From Autumnicola tepida (GTDB lineage Bacteria > Bacteroidota > Bacteroidia > Flavobacteriales > Flavobacteriaceae), in the NCBI RefSeq assembly GCF_031846485.1, contig NZ_JAVRHQ010000008.1, forward strand, positions 62,001 through 126,000: 64,000 bases of DNA. Reading direction: 5' to 3'. A program made the position numbers and the translations under genes. Under the pieces are notes generated by a model. The model ran no database searches, was not told the DNA's origin, and saw only the letters and a program-made list of their open reading frames with translations. Shown in pieces: positions 25,843 to 34,321 of this stretch; the first letter of the stretch is position 1, and each line of letters begins with the position of its first letter.

Positions 25843-26481
25843 ATGAGCAGAATTCTTTTACATCCTGTTTATTTCGGGCCGGTTTCGCAATATGTTCAGC
25901 TGGTGAATGCTGAAGAGGTTATTTTTGAGAATGAAGATAATTATCAGAAGCAAACCTATCGCAACAGGATGTATATTTATGATGCCAATGGGAAGCTGCT
26001 GCTGAATATTCCCATAAAACATACTTCAGCCCTGGGGATTTCCAGTAGTGGCCATCAAAAGTACAAGCAGGTGCTAATAGAAAATGAATTCGAATGGCAG
26101 AAACAACACTGGCGGGCATTAAAAGCTTCCTACCAGACATCTCCGTTTTTCGAATTTTATGAAGATGAACTTTACCCGCTCTACCATAAAAAGTATGAGC
26201 TGCTAATGGAATTTAACTATTCCTGCATGCAGTTTGTATTGGATTGTCTACAGGTAGATATCCCCTTCAGAAAAACTTCAGAATATATCTTAAATCTAAA
26301 GGATGTGGAGGATTGCCGGCATTTTGTTGATGCGAAATCCAAAGAAAAGTTTAGCAATAAAAGGTATGCGCAGGTGTTTGAGCCTAAACATGGTTTTATA
26401 CCAGATTTGTCAATTCTGGACTTGCTGTTCAACGAAGGGCCCAACAGCCTGGAATATCTTAGATCTCAGTATGTATCTTAA
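25843..26481 (+). CDS. WbqC-like family protein
   Basis: A 212-residue soluble protein of the WbqC family: LHPVYFGPVSQYVQLV at the start, FENEDNYQKQTYRNR and the central HWRALKASYQTSPFFEFY. The family is linked to O-antigen and secondary-metabolite loci and may transfer an acyl or amino group, but no activity is established. The conserved place after lepB, with six bases between them, suggests a housekeeping role. The end is followed by a period-7 tract and then the convergent EEP gene. Confidence 0.85.
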   Translation: MSRILLHPVYFGPVSQYVQLVNAEEVIFENEDNYQKQTYRNRMYIYDANGKLLLNIPIKHTSALGISSSGHQKYKQVLIENEFEWQKQHWRALKASYQTSPFFEFYEDELYPLYHKKYELLMEFNYSCMQFVLDCLQVDIPFRKTSEYILNLKDVEDCRHFVDAKSKEKFSNKRYAQVFEPKHGFIPDLSILDLLFNEGPNSLEYLRSQYVS

Positions 26482-26570
26482 ATTTTAAGCCGGAAGCTGT
26501 AATTCTTCTTTTCAGAGGTTCGGACTATTTTCAATTATAAATTCTAAATTTTGAATTTTGTATTGCTCCT

Positions 26571-26620
26571 GAACACCAAACTCCGAACTACAAACTTTCC
26601 CCTTTTAACTATTCACTTTT
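26571..26620. repeat. Period-7 tract between convergent genes
   Basis: Four heptamers in phase (gaacacc, aaactcc, gaactac, aaacttt; 26571-26598), one 8-base step, then aactatt and cactttt. It fills the gap between wbqC and the convergent EEP gene and belongs to the same class as the tracts near 21.1 and 31.65 kb. Confidence 0.5.
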
Positions 26621-26624
26621 AGAA

Positions 26625-27677
26625 CTAATCAGGAGAAAGGTCAAGGGTGGCTTTAACAGGAAAATGATCTGAATAAAATACTTCCATAGTTTCAAAAGAT
26701 TCTACTTCCATGCTTTCATCTGGTAGTATAAAATCTATCCGCAGCGGGAAATAATCAAAGTCAAAGCTTCTGCCAAATCCATTTCCGGCCTCTTTGTAGG
26801 CATCGTTCAAACCAAAACCACTGGAGCGTAATTCCCGGTAAATATAAGAATAGGCCGTATTGTTAAAATCGCCCATTACAACTACTTTATAGGGAGTATT
26901 CCTAATTACGTCCAACACTTTTTCCACCTGTATCTGCTGTATGGCAAAAGTTTGTCCCATGCCCATCCAGACTCTTTTAGAACTCTCCTTCTCAATATTT
27001 CCAAGATCAGGCTTTTGGCTAAAAGACTGTAAATGCACATTGATGACGCGCAATGTATCTTCTCCCACCACTACATCTGCATAAACTCCATTATTATTGC
27101 TTTCGGAATCAAAATCGAGAGAATAAGTGTTTATAATGGGATACCTGGAAAGAATGGCAAGGCCAAATTCGGCGCCTTTAGTCTTTAATTTGATGTATTT
27201 ATAGGGAAACTGGCTTGCAACATTTATTTCTCCTTTATAATATTCCTGCATGCAAACAATATCGGGATGCTGCTCTTCTATAAAAGCTGTTATTTGTTTT
27301 GGCACGTTCTCCCTTTGCTCCTTTGTGCTCAAATACTGACTAAAATGCCGTACGTTATAGCTCAATACTCTAACAGCATCCTCTGAAGTTTTCTTTTCTT
27401 CTTCTGAAGAATTGATTTCATAAATGGAGGTCACATGATTGAAGCCAAGCAGCAGCACTATTAAAGGCAAAAGAAACTGCTTTTTAAGCCGGATTATCCA
27501 GTAAACTAAAAATCCTATATTTACCAGGATAAGCAGTGGCACTCCCAGGCTCAAAACCGAAAGTAAAGAGAATTTAAGGGGCGGGATAAAAGGCAACAGG
27601 TAAGAGAATAGCAAAGCTGCCGCCAGAAGCGAATTCAGCAAAAAGAGGAACTTGTCAAACCAGTTTAAATTCTTCAT
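26625..27677 (-). CDS. Endonuclease/exonuclease/phosphatase family membrane protein
   Basis: A 350-residue protein with three N-terminal transmembrane helices (about 10-30, 36-58, 65-85) and an exposed EEP domain. The metal-dependent phosphoesterase motifs are visible: VLSYNVRHFS, CMQEYY with the catalytic Glu, VNVHLQS, VVMGDFNNT, RIDFILPD and YSDHFPV with the Asp-His pair at the end. It could hydrolyse phosphodiesters in lipids or nucleic acids outside the cytoplasm. Substrate unknown. Its ATG directly follows the stop of the upstream rhomboid gene (TAAATG), last in a five-gene operon. Confidence 0.88.
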   Translation of the reverse strand: MKNLNWFDKFLFLLNSLLAAALLFSYLLPFIPPLKFSLLSVLSLGVPLLILVNIGFLVYWIIRLKKQFLLPLIVLLLGFNHVTSIYEINSSEEEKKTSEDAVRVLSYNVRHFSQYLSTKEQRENVPKQITAFIEEQHPDIVCMQEYYKGEINVASQFPYKYIKLKTKGAEFGLAILSRYPIINTYSLDFDSESNNNGVYADVVVGEDTLRVINVHLQSFSQKPDLGNIEKESSKRVWMGMGQTFAIQQIQVEKVLDVIRNTPYKVVVMGDFNNTAYSYIYRELRSSGFGLNDAYKEAGNGFGRSFDFDYFPLRIDFILPDESMEVESFETMEVFYSDHFPVKATLDLSPD

Positions 27678-28598
27678 TTAATCGTCTTTACCTGCCTGGA
27701 AAAGAAAATCCTTTTCTGCTTTATTTAAACTATCGTATCCGCTTTTGCTTATTTTATCAAGAATTGCGTCAATTCTTTTTTGCTTTTCATCTTTATTCAT
27801 ACTCCGATTCACGCTTCTCCCGGAATTAGAAGAAGTTTTACGCGTGGCGGTTCTGTTCCGGTCGCGGTGAACAGTTTTCATTTTTGCCTTTCTCTCCCTT
27901 GGTTTGAAAACCCCGGCGATTCCATCCATTATTTTTTCAAACCAGCTTCCAATATCATTTCCCCTTTGCAACTGCGTGGTATAGAGATAACCTAAAGCAG
28001 CGCCACCTAAATGCGCAAGATGCCCTCCCGCATTGCCCATAGGAATCTGGATCACATCAACAGCCACAAGAAAGGCGGCGATCCACCAAAATTTTATACT
28101 TCCCAAAATCAGCAGGCGCACCCGCATGTTAGGAATATGTGTAGCGATACCAATTACCACAGCCATCACCCCGGCAGAAGCACCAATAAGATAAGAACTG
28201 CCCATCCCCTGGAAGGCAGGAAAAAGATTATAGCTGAGCATATAAACCAATGCCCCTACAATAACCCCAAGAAAATAGTAATTCAGTAACCGCTTAGGAG
28301 AAAAGTAATTCAGAAAGTAAATTCCGGAATAGTACAAAATGAGCATATTTCCCAGGATGTGCCAGATACCACCATGTAGAAACGAATAAGTGATTATTGA
28401 CCATGGTTTGATGATGAATTCGCTTAGCTCCTTCGGAAAAACAAACCACTGCAAAAGAAAATCTGACGGTAGCTGAAATAAGTAAGCAATGGTACGAAAC
28501 AGAAAAAACAGTACAAACACGATCACATTTATAGCAATGAGCTTTTCTGTAACGGTGGCCGTTTGAATTTTATATCTTAATCTGTCCGATGTTCGCAT
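27678..28598 (-). CDS. Rhomboid family intramembrane serine protease with DUF6576-like tail
   Basis: A 306-residue protein with six predicted membrane helices. The catalytic Ser141 lies in IGASAGVMA and His196 in GGHLAHLGG; HGGIWHILGN carries the conserved residues of helix 2. The C-terminal 55 residues (basic linker, then KQKRIDAILDKISKSGYDSL) form the small helical tail common to flavobacterial rhomboids. It cleaves membrane-spanning substrates within the bilayer; targets unknown. It follows the other rhomboid with zero spacing (TAGATG). Confidence 0.9.
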   Translation of the reverse strand: MRTSDRLRYKIQTATVTEKLIAINVIVFVLFFLFRTIAYLFQLPSDFLLQWFVFPKELSEFIIKPWSIITYSFLHGGIWHILGNMLILYYSGIYFLNYFSPKRLLNYYFLGVIVGALVYMLSYNLFPAFQGMGSSYLIGASAGVMAVVIGIATHIPNMRVRLLILGSIKFWWIAAFLVAVDVIQIPMGNAGGHLAHLGGAALGYLYTTQLQRGNDIGSWFEKIMDGIAGVFKPRERKAKMKTVHRDRNRTATRKTSSNSGRSVNRSMNKDEKQKRIDAILDKISKSGYDSLNKAEKDFLFQAGKDD

Positions 28599-29351
28599 CT
28601 AATACCACCTGTTTTGGTTAAACTGGTTCTTTTTCCAGTACCACATCATTAAAAAACCAATTATCGCACCTCCAATATGCGCCCAGTAAGCCGTATTTGA
28701 AGGCCCCAGGATATTTGCCCCGGTAATAGCCGAATATACGTTAATAAGAAAATATCCTCCAATAAAATATTTAGCTTTAATTGGAATAGGAATAAACATG
28801 AGATACAGCGGGAGGTTTGGATAGATAAGGGCGATTGCGGCCATCACTCCAAAAACTGCGCCGGATGCCCCCACCATAGGAGTAACGTAGCTGTTTATAA
28901 GGGCTTCAGTTGCATCCTGAGGCACATTATTGTAAAAGTTATACCTTCCCGAAGCTACCACTTCATTTAAAAATCCCTGGATTTCATTTGGGTTAAACCC
29001 GGCATCCAGATAAGCCTGGTAAGCAGAATTAAAAGTGAAATAGCTAAAAAGAATTTGCAAACCCGCAGCTCCCAGACCGGCAGAGAAATATAAAAATAAA
29101 AACCGTGGCTGGCCGATGGATTGCTCTAAAAGGCTTCCAAAAATATATAGCGCAAACATATTAAAGAAAATATGTGTTAAGCCTCCATGCATAAACATAT
29201 GCGTAATTAACTGCCAGAAATAAAAATTATCATTTTTCGGAAACCAAAGGGCGAATAACTGGTAAGCATATTCCCCTAAAAACTGACTGCCTACAAAAAA
29301 CAGAATATTAACAATCAGTAAAACTTTTACGGTTTCTGTAATTCTTCCCAT
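28599..29351 (-). CDS. Rhomboid family intramembrane serine protease
   Basis: A 250-residue rhomboid. The HGGLTHIFFNMFALYIFG helix, Ser163 in the GASGAVFG motif and His225 in WAHIGGAIIG give a complete catalytic dyad. Between helices 3 and 4 there is a roughly 45-residue insertion (about 105-155) that probably forms an extracytoplasmic loop. Length is otherwise standard. It starts directly at the mutL stop (TAAATG) and is followed with no gap by the second rhomboid, so the two are cotranslated paralogues and may share or divide substrates. Confidence 0.92.
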   Translation of the reverse strand: MGRITETVKVLLIVNILFFVGSQFLGEYAYQLFALWFPKNDNFYFWQLITHMFMHGGLTHIFFNMFALYIFGSLLEQSIGQPRFLFLYFSAGLGAAGLQILFSYFTFNSAYQAYLDAGFNPNEIQGFLNEVVASGRYNFYNNVPQDATEALINSYVTPMVGASGAVFGVMAAIALIYPNLPLYLMFIPIPIKAKYFIGGYFLINVYSAITGANILGPSNTAYWAHIGGAIIGFLMMWYWKKNQFNQNRWY

Positions 29352-31202
29352 TTATGTAAATTTTTTCTCTAATTCATCCACCGTCAACGTAATAAAAATA
29401 GATTTGTTGAAAGGTGTAAGACCAGGTTCTTTACAGGCAAAAAGCCGGTTAACAATATGCTGTTGTTCACTGCCGCTCAAAACTGTTCCCGTTTTCACAG
29501 ACATGCTTTTGGCCAGGGATTTGGCCAGCAAATCGGTTTGTGAAAAACCGTTATCAGGAACATCATTTTCAAGATCAGAAAGCAGTTGCTCCAGGAGCAT
29601 TTCCACTTCACTTTCAGAAATGAGCGTGGGAATTCCCGTAATTTCCACCGCATCTTTGTTTATTTCTGAAAAGACAAAACCGGTTTGTTCCAGCGATTCC
29701 CTTATCTGCTTAAGCATTTCCACCTCGTGGGCGTTAAACTGAAGTTTCAAAGGAAATAATAATTGCTGACTCACCGCTGCTGAAATTGTTATATTTTTCA
29801 GCAATTCTTCATAAAGTATCCTGCTGTGCGCCCTGTTTTGATCAATGACCAAAATGCCGCTTTTCAGGGTACTGACAATAAATTTTTTATGAAGCTGAAA
29901 AGTGGTGTTTTCAGGCTTTTCTTCAGAAGTATCAAACAAACTGCCGGTTACCTCTTCACTTTCAAACTCCATGTGCCCGCCTGCTGCAGCAGATTCAATT
30001 TCCGCAGTTGTTCCTGCGTAAAGACTTTCCCAACCTGCAGTGCTTTCTTTTTTAAATGAATTGCCAGGCCGGTAATTAGACCCGCCGGTTTCATTTTTAA
30101 AGGGATTAAAATCACGGTCTACTTCCACTTTAGGGATTTCCGCACCTTTATTTTTATAAGCATAAGGCGTGTCAAGTTCTGAGTCCCGGTCAAAATCGAG
30201 TACCGGCGCTACATTAAACTGGCCCAGGCTGTGTTTAATCGCGCTGCGCAGCATGGCGTAAAGTGCATGCTCATCGTCAAATTTTATCTCTGTTTTGGTA
30301 GGATGAATATTAATATCAATGCTCTTGGGATCTACCTGCAGGTACAGAAAATAGCTGGGATAGGTTTTCTCCTTCAGCAAACCTTCAAAAGCGGCCACTA
30401 CGGCATGGTTTAGATATGGACTTTTAATAAACCTGTCATTCACAAAAAAGAACTGTTCTCCCCTGCTGCGCTTGGCGAATTCAGGTTTTCCAACAAAGCC
30501 TGAAATTTTCACAATTTCGGTATCCTCGTTAACGGGAACCAGTTTCTCATTGGTTTTCCCTCCAAAGATATTGGTGATGCGCTGGCGGTAATTAGTGGCA
30601 TTCAACTGAAAAAGCTCACTGCCGTTGTGGTGCAGCGCAAAATTGATATGTGGATGTGCCAAAGCCACCCGCTGAAATTCATCTATGATATGCCGCGTTT
30701 CCACATTATCTGACTTCAGGAAATTGCGTCGCGCGGGAATATTATAAAAAAGATTTTTCACACATAATGAAGTGCCTTTAGGCGTCACGCAGGGTTCCTG
30801 GGAACTAATCGAACTGCCTTCAATTTTAATGCAGGTACCTACTTCTTCATCTTCAGGCTTGGTTTTAAGTTCAACATGCGCGATAGCGGCGATAGAAGCC
30901 AAAGCCTCGCCTCTAAAACCCTTTGTTTTTAAACTGAAGAGATCTTCCGCAGATTTGATTTTGGAAGTCGCGTGGCGTTCAAAACTCATCCTGGCATCGG
31001 TAAGGCTCATCCCCTTTCCGTCATCTACCACCTGGATAAGCGTTTTACCGGCATCTTTGATCACTACCTGGATATGCTCTGCCCCCGCGTCTATAGAATT
31101 TTCAAGCAATTCTTTTATTACGGACGCCGGCCGCTGGACCACTTCTCCCGCGGCGATCTGGTTTGCTACGTGATCTGGTAAAAGTTGAATAAAATCACTC
31201 AT
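29352..31202 (-). CDS. mutL: DNA mismatch repair protein MutL
   Basis: A 616-residue GHKL ATPase. N-terminal motifs are ELLENSIDAG (31-40), DDGKGM (60-65) and GFRGEAL (95-101). The acidic linker spans about 335-435, followed by the dimerisation domain. The endonuclease motif of Bacillus- and human-type MutL, DQHA(X)2E(X)4E, is replaced by DQNRAHS (Asp454-Gln455-Asn456), and the later ACxxA and CPHGRP motifs are also not recognisable (end reads ACKEPGLTPFNKS). Thus the protein looks like a MutL without nicking activity. It couples MutS to downstream factors. Upstream gene spacing is zero (TAAATG). Confidence 0.96.
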   Translation of the reverse strand: MSDFIQLLPDHVANQIAAGEVVQRPASVIKELLENSIDAGAEHIQVVIKDAGKTLIQVVDDGKGMSLTDARMSFERHATSKIKSAEDLFSLKTKGFRGEALASIAAIAHVELKTKPEDEEVGTCIKIEGSSISSQEPCVTPKGTSLCVKNLFYNIPARRNFLKSDNVETRHIIDEFQRVALAHPHINFALHHNGSELFQLNATNYRQRITNIFGGKTNEKLVPVNEDTEIVKISGFVGKPEFAKRSRGEQFFFVNDRFIKSPYLNHAVVAAFEGLLKEKTYPSYFLYLQVDPKSIDINIHPTKTEIKFDDEHALYAMLRSAIKHSLGQFNVAPVLDFDRDSELDTPYAYKNKGAEIPKVEVDRDFNPFKNETGGSNYRPGNSFKKESTAGWESLYAGTTAEIESAAAGGHMEFESEEVTGSLFDTSEEKPENTTFQLHKKFIVSTLKSGILVIDQNRAHSRILYEELLKNITISAAVSQQLLFPLKLQFNAHEVEMLKQIRESLEQTGFVFSEINKDAVEITGIPTLISESEVEMLLEQLLSDLENDVPDNGFSQTDLLAKSLAKSMSVKTGTVLSGSEQQHIVNRLFACKEPGLTPFNKSIFITLTVDELEKKFT

Positions 31203-31496
31203 TTATCGAGCATTCGAGAAAATGGACAAATCAAAATCTATAATCCAGAGGAAAATAAACAGAAGTATAAGAATAATGTAAACCACTCTTTTATTGATTT
31301 CCCTGTTGCCACGGGTACGACTGGATTTGCGGATTTCAGACCATTGAGATCCAAAATCTATCGCATTGGTGGCTTCTTTATATTTATTGAATTTGGAATC
31401 AAAACTGTAAATATTGCCCGTATCTTTCCCCTTATAATACCTGGGGGTATAATTATAACGTGCATTCTTTTTACTTTTTAAAAAATTGACTCTCAA
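31203..31496 (-). CDS. Small membrane protein, often mislabelled riboflavin synthase beta subunit
   Basis: A 97-residue protein from a TTG at 31494-31496. It starts MRVNFLKSKKNARYNYTPRY, which matches the family's usual beginning. The ATG at 31530-31532 would add 12 unconserved residues and falls inside a -7 promoter box (31520-31527), so it was rejected. The conserved YTPRYYKG is followed by a charged middle and a single C-terminal transmembrane helix (VVYIILILLFIFLWIIDF). Homologues next to ribH in flavobacteria are labelled riboflavin synthase beta (from memory), but nothing here suggests enzyme activity. It leads the mutL-rhomboid operon. Confidence 0.65.
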   Translation of the reverse strand: MRVNFLKSKKNARYNYTPRYYKGKDTGNIYSFDSKFNKYKEATNAIDFGSQWSEIRKSSRTRGNREINKRVVYIILILLFIFLWIIDFDLSIFSNAR

Positions 31497-31519
31497 AATG
31501 TGGGATTTTAGTGGTACTT

Positions 31520-31527
31520 CAAATTTA
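31520..31527 (-). promoter_or_regulatory. -7 box TAAATTTG for the mutL operon
   Basis: On the minus strand TAAATTTG matches the Bacteroidetes -7 consensus TAnnTTTG. A TTCG 19 bases upstream is a poor -33 match. The box overlaps the most upstream ATG of the small membrane-protein gene, which argues for the internal start. Confidence 0.4.
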
Positions 31528-31600
31528 CTCAAAAAGCTCCGAATTCCGAAGCCTGAATGGGCAAATTATAAATAACAAGAATGATGCCGCTTCCTGAAAT

Positions 31601-31742
31601 GTTTAAAGTTGAAGGTTTAAAGGTTGTCTGTGGGTTGTGGGTTGTGGGTTGTGGGTTGTGGGTTGTGGATTGTGGGTTGTAGGTTGTGGGTTGTGGGTTA
31701 AAAATGTACAAACTCATAACTCTAAATTGACAACCGATAACT
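31601..31742. repeat. Heptanucleotide tandem array (gtgggtt)n with flanking period-7 sequence
   Basis: Ten consecutive heptamers occupy 31630-31699: eight are gtgggtt, with one gtggatt and one gtaggtt. The same 7-base phase extends upstream through gtttaaa, gttgaag, gtttaaa and ggttgtc (31601-31628). Downstream it resumes with acaaact, cataact, ctaaatt, gacaacc, gataact (31708-31742). The array lies between two minus-strand genes. It should be slippage-prone. Confidence 0.9.
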
Positions 31743-31820
31743 TTTTTAACTCTCCACTTTTCAGATTTTCAGAAATTCCAGCTTCGTACTTCTAACCTCT
31801 TATTTCTTTGTTCCCTTCAT

Positions 31821-32318
31821 TTAAAAACGTGCATCTTTGCGCAGCTGGGCCATTTTTATGGCGGCGATGGCAGCTTCTGTCCCTTTATTGCCATGTTTTC
31901 CGCCGGAGCGGTCAATTGCCTGCTGCTTGTTTTGATCTGTAAGCACACAAAAGATAACCGGAATATCACTTTGTACATTAAGGTCTTTTATGCCCTGGGT
32001 CACCCCATCACAAACAAAATCAAAATGTTTGGTTTCTCCTTCAATTACGCTGCCAATAGCGATTACCGCGTCCAGCATATCATAACTTTGCTGCATTTTT
32101 TTACAGCCGTAAATAAGTTCAAAGCTGCCCGGCACATTCCACCGGACGATTCTTTCCTCCAGCACGCCATGCTCTTTTAAGGCTGCAAAAGCACCATTAA
32201 AAAGCCCTTCTGTGATTTCTTCGTTCCACTCTGAAACAACAATCCCAAACCGAAAATCTTTCGCGTTTGGGATTGAACTTTTATCGTATTCTGAGAGGTT
32301 GTTTCCTTCAGTCGCCAT
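31821..32318 (-). CDS. ribH: 6,7-dimethyl-8-ribityllumazine synthase
   Basis: A 165-residue lumazine synthase, the penultimate enzyme of riboflavin synthesis. It condenses the ribityl-aminouracil with dihydroxybutanone phosphate and normally assembles into pentamers or icosahedral shells. Diagnostic segments are IVVSEWNEEIT with the aromatic stacking Trp, VPGSFELIYG, AIGSVIEGETKHFDFVC with the catalytic His, and IPVIFCVLTDQNKQQA. No FMN riboswitch was seen. It shares a short gap of six bases with the TPR membrane-protein gene upstream. Confidence 0.96.
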   Translation of the reverse strand: MATEGNNLSEYDKSSIPNAKDFRFGIVVSEWNEEITEGLFNGAFAALKEHGVLEERIVRWNVPGSFELIYGCKKMQQSYDMLDAVIAIGSVIEGETKHFDFVCDGVTQGIKDLNVQSDIPVIFCVLTDQNKQQAIDRSGGKHGNKGTEAAIAAIKMAQLRKDARF

Positions 32319-32324
32319 ATATTT

Positions 32325-33095
32325 TTATTTCATTGCCTGAGCCTGTCCCATGTAAACCGCAACACTTTCAGCTTCCTGAGTATCGGGATATTCATCTTTT
32401 AGCTTGGTAAGATATTCTTCTGCCTCATCAGCCTTTCCTAATTCCAGAGCGGTAATTGCAGATTTCAGTAAAAATTTAGGGGTTGTAAATGAATTAGACC
32501 TCATATTAGCCGCCTGTACATAATAATCTAACGCTTCCTCCGGCTGGTCCAGCTGCATAAATGCATCGCCAATCCCGCCAACTGCCAGGGCAGAAGTAAT
32601 TTCATCATCAGCATCGTAATCTTCAAGATAATCTATAGCATCCTGATAGTTTCCTGTACGCAAACTTGCAAAACCAGCGTGATATTTAGCGATATTTGCA
32701 GCATCTGTCCCGCCGTAGTTTTCAATAATATCCACAAAACCATACTTACCTTCGCCTCCGGTAAGGGACATGGTGTACAAAGAATCGCTTTGTGCACCGG
32801 TAGAATTGAGCGCGCCTGCAAAATAATCCTGGGCCTGGGCCATCTCGTTGGCAGCTTCAGCCTCTTTTGGCTCCTGTATCCAGTTTTCATAAGCAAGATA
32901 ACCAAGAGCAACTATAACAGCCACACCAACAATAATGTAAATATATTTCTGGTTTTCGGCCACCCATGTTTCGGTTCTGCCGGCACCTTCATCAAGAGAG
33001 TTAAAAACTTCTGCTGTTGTAGATTCTTCTTCTACATGTTTTTGTTCTTCTTCTTTATTGGAAGGTTTATAGCCTCTTTTCTTGTACGTTGCCAT
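32325..33095 (-). CDS. TPR-repeat membrane protein (YfgM-like)
   Basis: A 256-residue protein with an acidic cytoplasmic N-terminus (about 1-48), one transmembrane helix (about 50-68, KYIYIIVGVAVIVALGYLAY) and an extracytoplasmic domain of four or so tetratricopeptide repeats (AALRTGNYQDAIDYLEDY-like helices, then DQPEEALDYYVQAA and LGKADEAEEYLTKL). This is the architecture of YfgM, which binds the Sec translocon and periplasmic chaperones in E. coli. The role here is inferred from architecture only. Confidence 0.82.
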   Translation of the reverse strand: MATYKKRGYKPSNKEEEQKHVEEESTTAEVFNSLDEGAGRTETWVAENQKYIYIIVGVAVIVALGYLAYENWIQEPKEAEAANEMAQAQDYFAGALNSTGAQSDSLYTMSLTGGEGKYGFVDIIENYGGTDAANIAKYHAGFASLRTGNYQDAIDYLEDYDADDEITSALAVGGIGDAFMQLDQPEEALDYYVQAANMRSNSFTTPKFLLKSAITALELGKADEAEEYLTKLKDEYPDTQEAESVAVYMGQAQAMK

Positions 33096-33115
33096 ATAAT
33101 CTTTTTAATGCGTGG

Positions 33116-33123
33116 CAAAAATA
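33116..33123 (-). promoter_or_regulatory. -7 box TATTTTTG for the TPR-ribH unit
   Basis: The minus strand shows TATTTTTG, a perfect match to TAnnTTTG, 20 bases before the ATG. No good -33 TTG lies at the expected distance, so the call rests on one box. Confidence 0.35.
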
Positions 33124-33241
33124 TGATTTTTATTCAAAATTAAAAGAGATTTTATTTGTATTTTTTCGATAATTTGGGGTCATTCGCAGTAGAAGAATAT
33201 GCTGAAAATTAATCTTTTTATATATTGATTATCAATTTTTT

Positions 33242-34321
33242 ATGTTTTTAAAACAACTCTCCTTACTCAATTATAAAAATCTGGAATCTGAAACATTTGA
33301 GTTCGACTCAAAAATAAATTGCCTGGTGGGACATAACGGAGTTGGGAAGACTAACGTTCTGGACAGTATATACCATTTATCCTTCGGAAAAAGTTACTTC
33401 AACCCAATTACCAGTCAGAATATCAATCACGATTCTGATTTTTTCGTGGTTGAAGGAGAATTTGAAAAGAACCAAAAAGAAGAACACATTCTGGTAAGTG
33501 CCAAACGCGGCCAGAAAAAGGTAATTAAGCGGAATAATAAGCCTTACGAAAAATTTAGCGAACATATTGGCTTTATTCCAACAGTGATAATTTCTCCTGC
33601 AGACCGCGATTTAATTGTGGAAGGCAGCGACACCAGGCGTAAATTTATTGATGGGGTAATTTCACAAAGCGACAACGCCTATCTTAATTATCTGTTGCAA
33701 TACGGCAAAATCGTGTCGCAGCGGAATTCTTTATTGAAATATTTTGCCGCCAATAATTCCTTTGACCGTGATACGCTGGAAATTTACAATATGCAATTGT
33801 CTGACCTCGGCCAGGAGCTGTTTGAAAAACGGAAAAAATTTCTTGCTGAATTTATCCCGATTTTCAATAAACGCTATGGCGATATTACCAATAATAAGGA
33901 GCCGGTAAATATTTCTTATAAAAGCCAGTTATTTGATAACAACCTGAAAGATTTACTGGAAGAAAACCTGCAAAAGGATATGGCGCTGCAGTATACCAGT
34001 GTGGGAGTTCATAAAGACGACCTGAGTTTTGAAATTGAAGACCATCCCATTAAGAAATTTGGTTCACAGGGGCAGCAAAAATCATTTTTAGTTGCTCTAA
34101 AACTCGCGCAATTCGATTTTATAAAAGCTATCAGCAAAGTGAATCCTATTCTTTTGCTGGACGATATTTTTGACAAGCTTGATGAACAAAGGGTTGGGCA
34201 TATCGTCGCTTTGGTGGCTACAAACGAACTGGGACAAATATTTATAAGCGACACCCATGCCGATAGGACAGAAAAGGTGGTAAAAGAGAGCAATCAATCC
34301 TATAAAATCTTTAAATTGTGA
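33242..34321 (+). CDS. recF: DNA replication and repair protein RecF
   Basis: A 359-residue SMC-like ATPase that binds gapped DNA and helps RecOR load RecA. Walker A is GHNGVGKTN (30-38). The signature KKFGSQGQQKSFLVALKLAQ and Walker B ILLLDDIFDKLDEQR lie near the C-terminus. Length is typical. Its stop overlaps the next gene's GTG start by four bases (GTGA), joining it to the lipoprotein and the DUF721 gene. Confidence 0.96.
   Translation: MFLKQLSLLNYKNLESETFEFDSKINCLVGHNGVGKTNVLDSIYHLSFGKSYFNPITSQNINHDSDFFVVEGEFEKNQKEEHILVSAKRGQKKVIKRNNKPYEKFSEHIGFIPTVIISPADRDLIVEGSDTRRKFIDGVISQSDNAYLNYLLQYGKIVSQRNSLLKYFAANNSFDRDTLEIYNMQLSDLGQELFEKRKKFLAEFIPIFNKRYGDITNNKEPVNISYKSQLFDNNLKDLLEENLQKDMALQYTSVGVHKDDLSFEIEDHPIKKFGSQGQQKSFLVALKLAQFDFIKAISKVNPILLLDDIFDKLDEQRVGHIVALVATNELGQIFISDTHADRTEKVVKESNQSYKIFKL

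Noticed and set aside
31630..31699. CRISPR array or telomere-like repeat
   Set aside because: The heptamers are contiguous with no spacers and no cas genes lie nearby; the chromosome context is internal.
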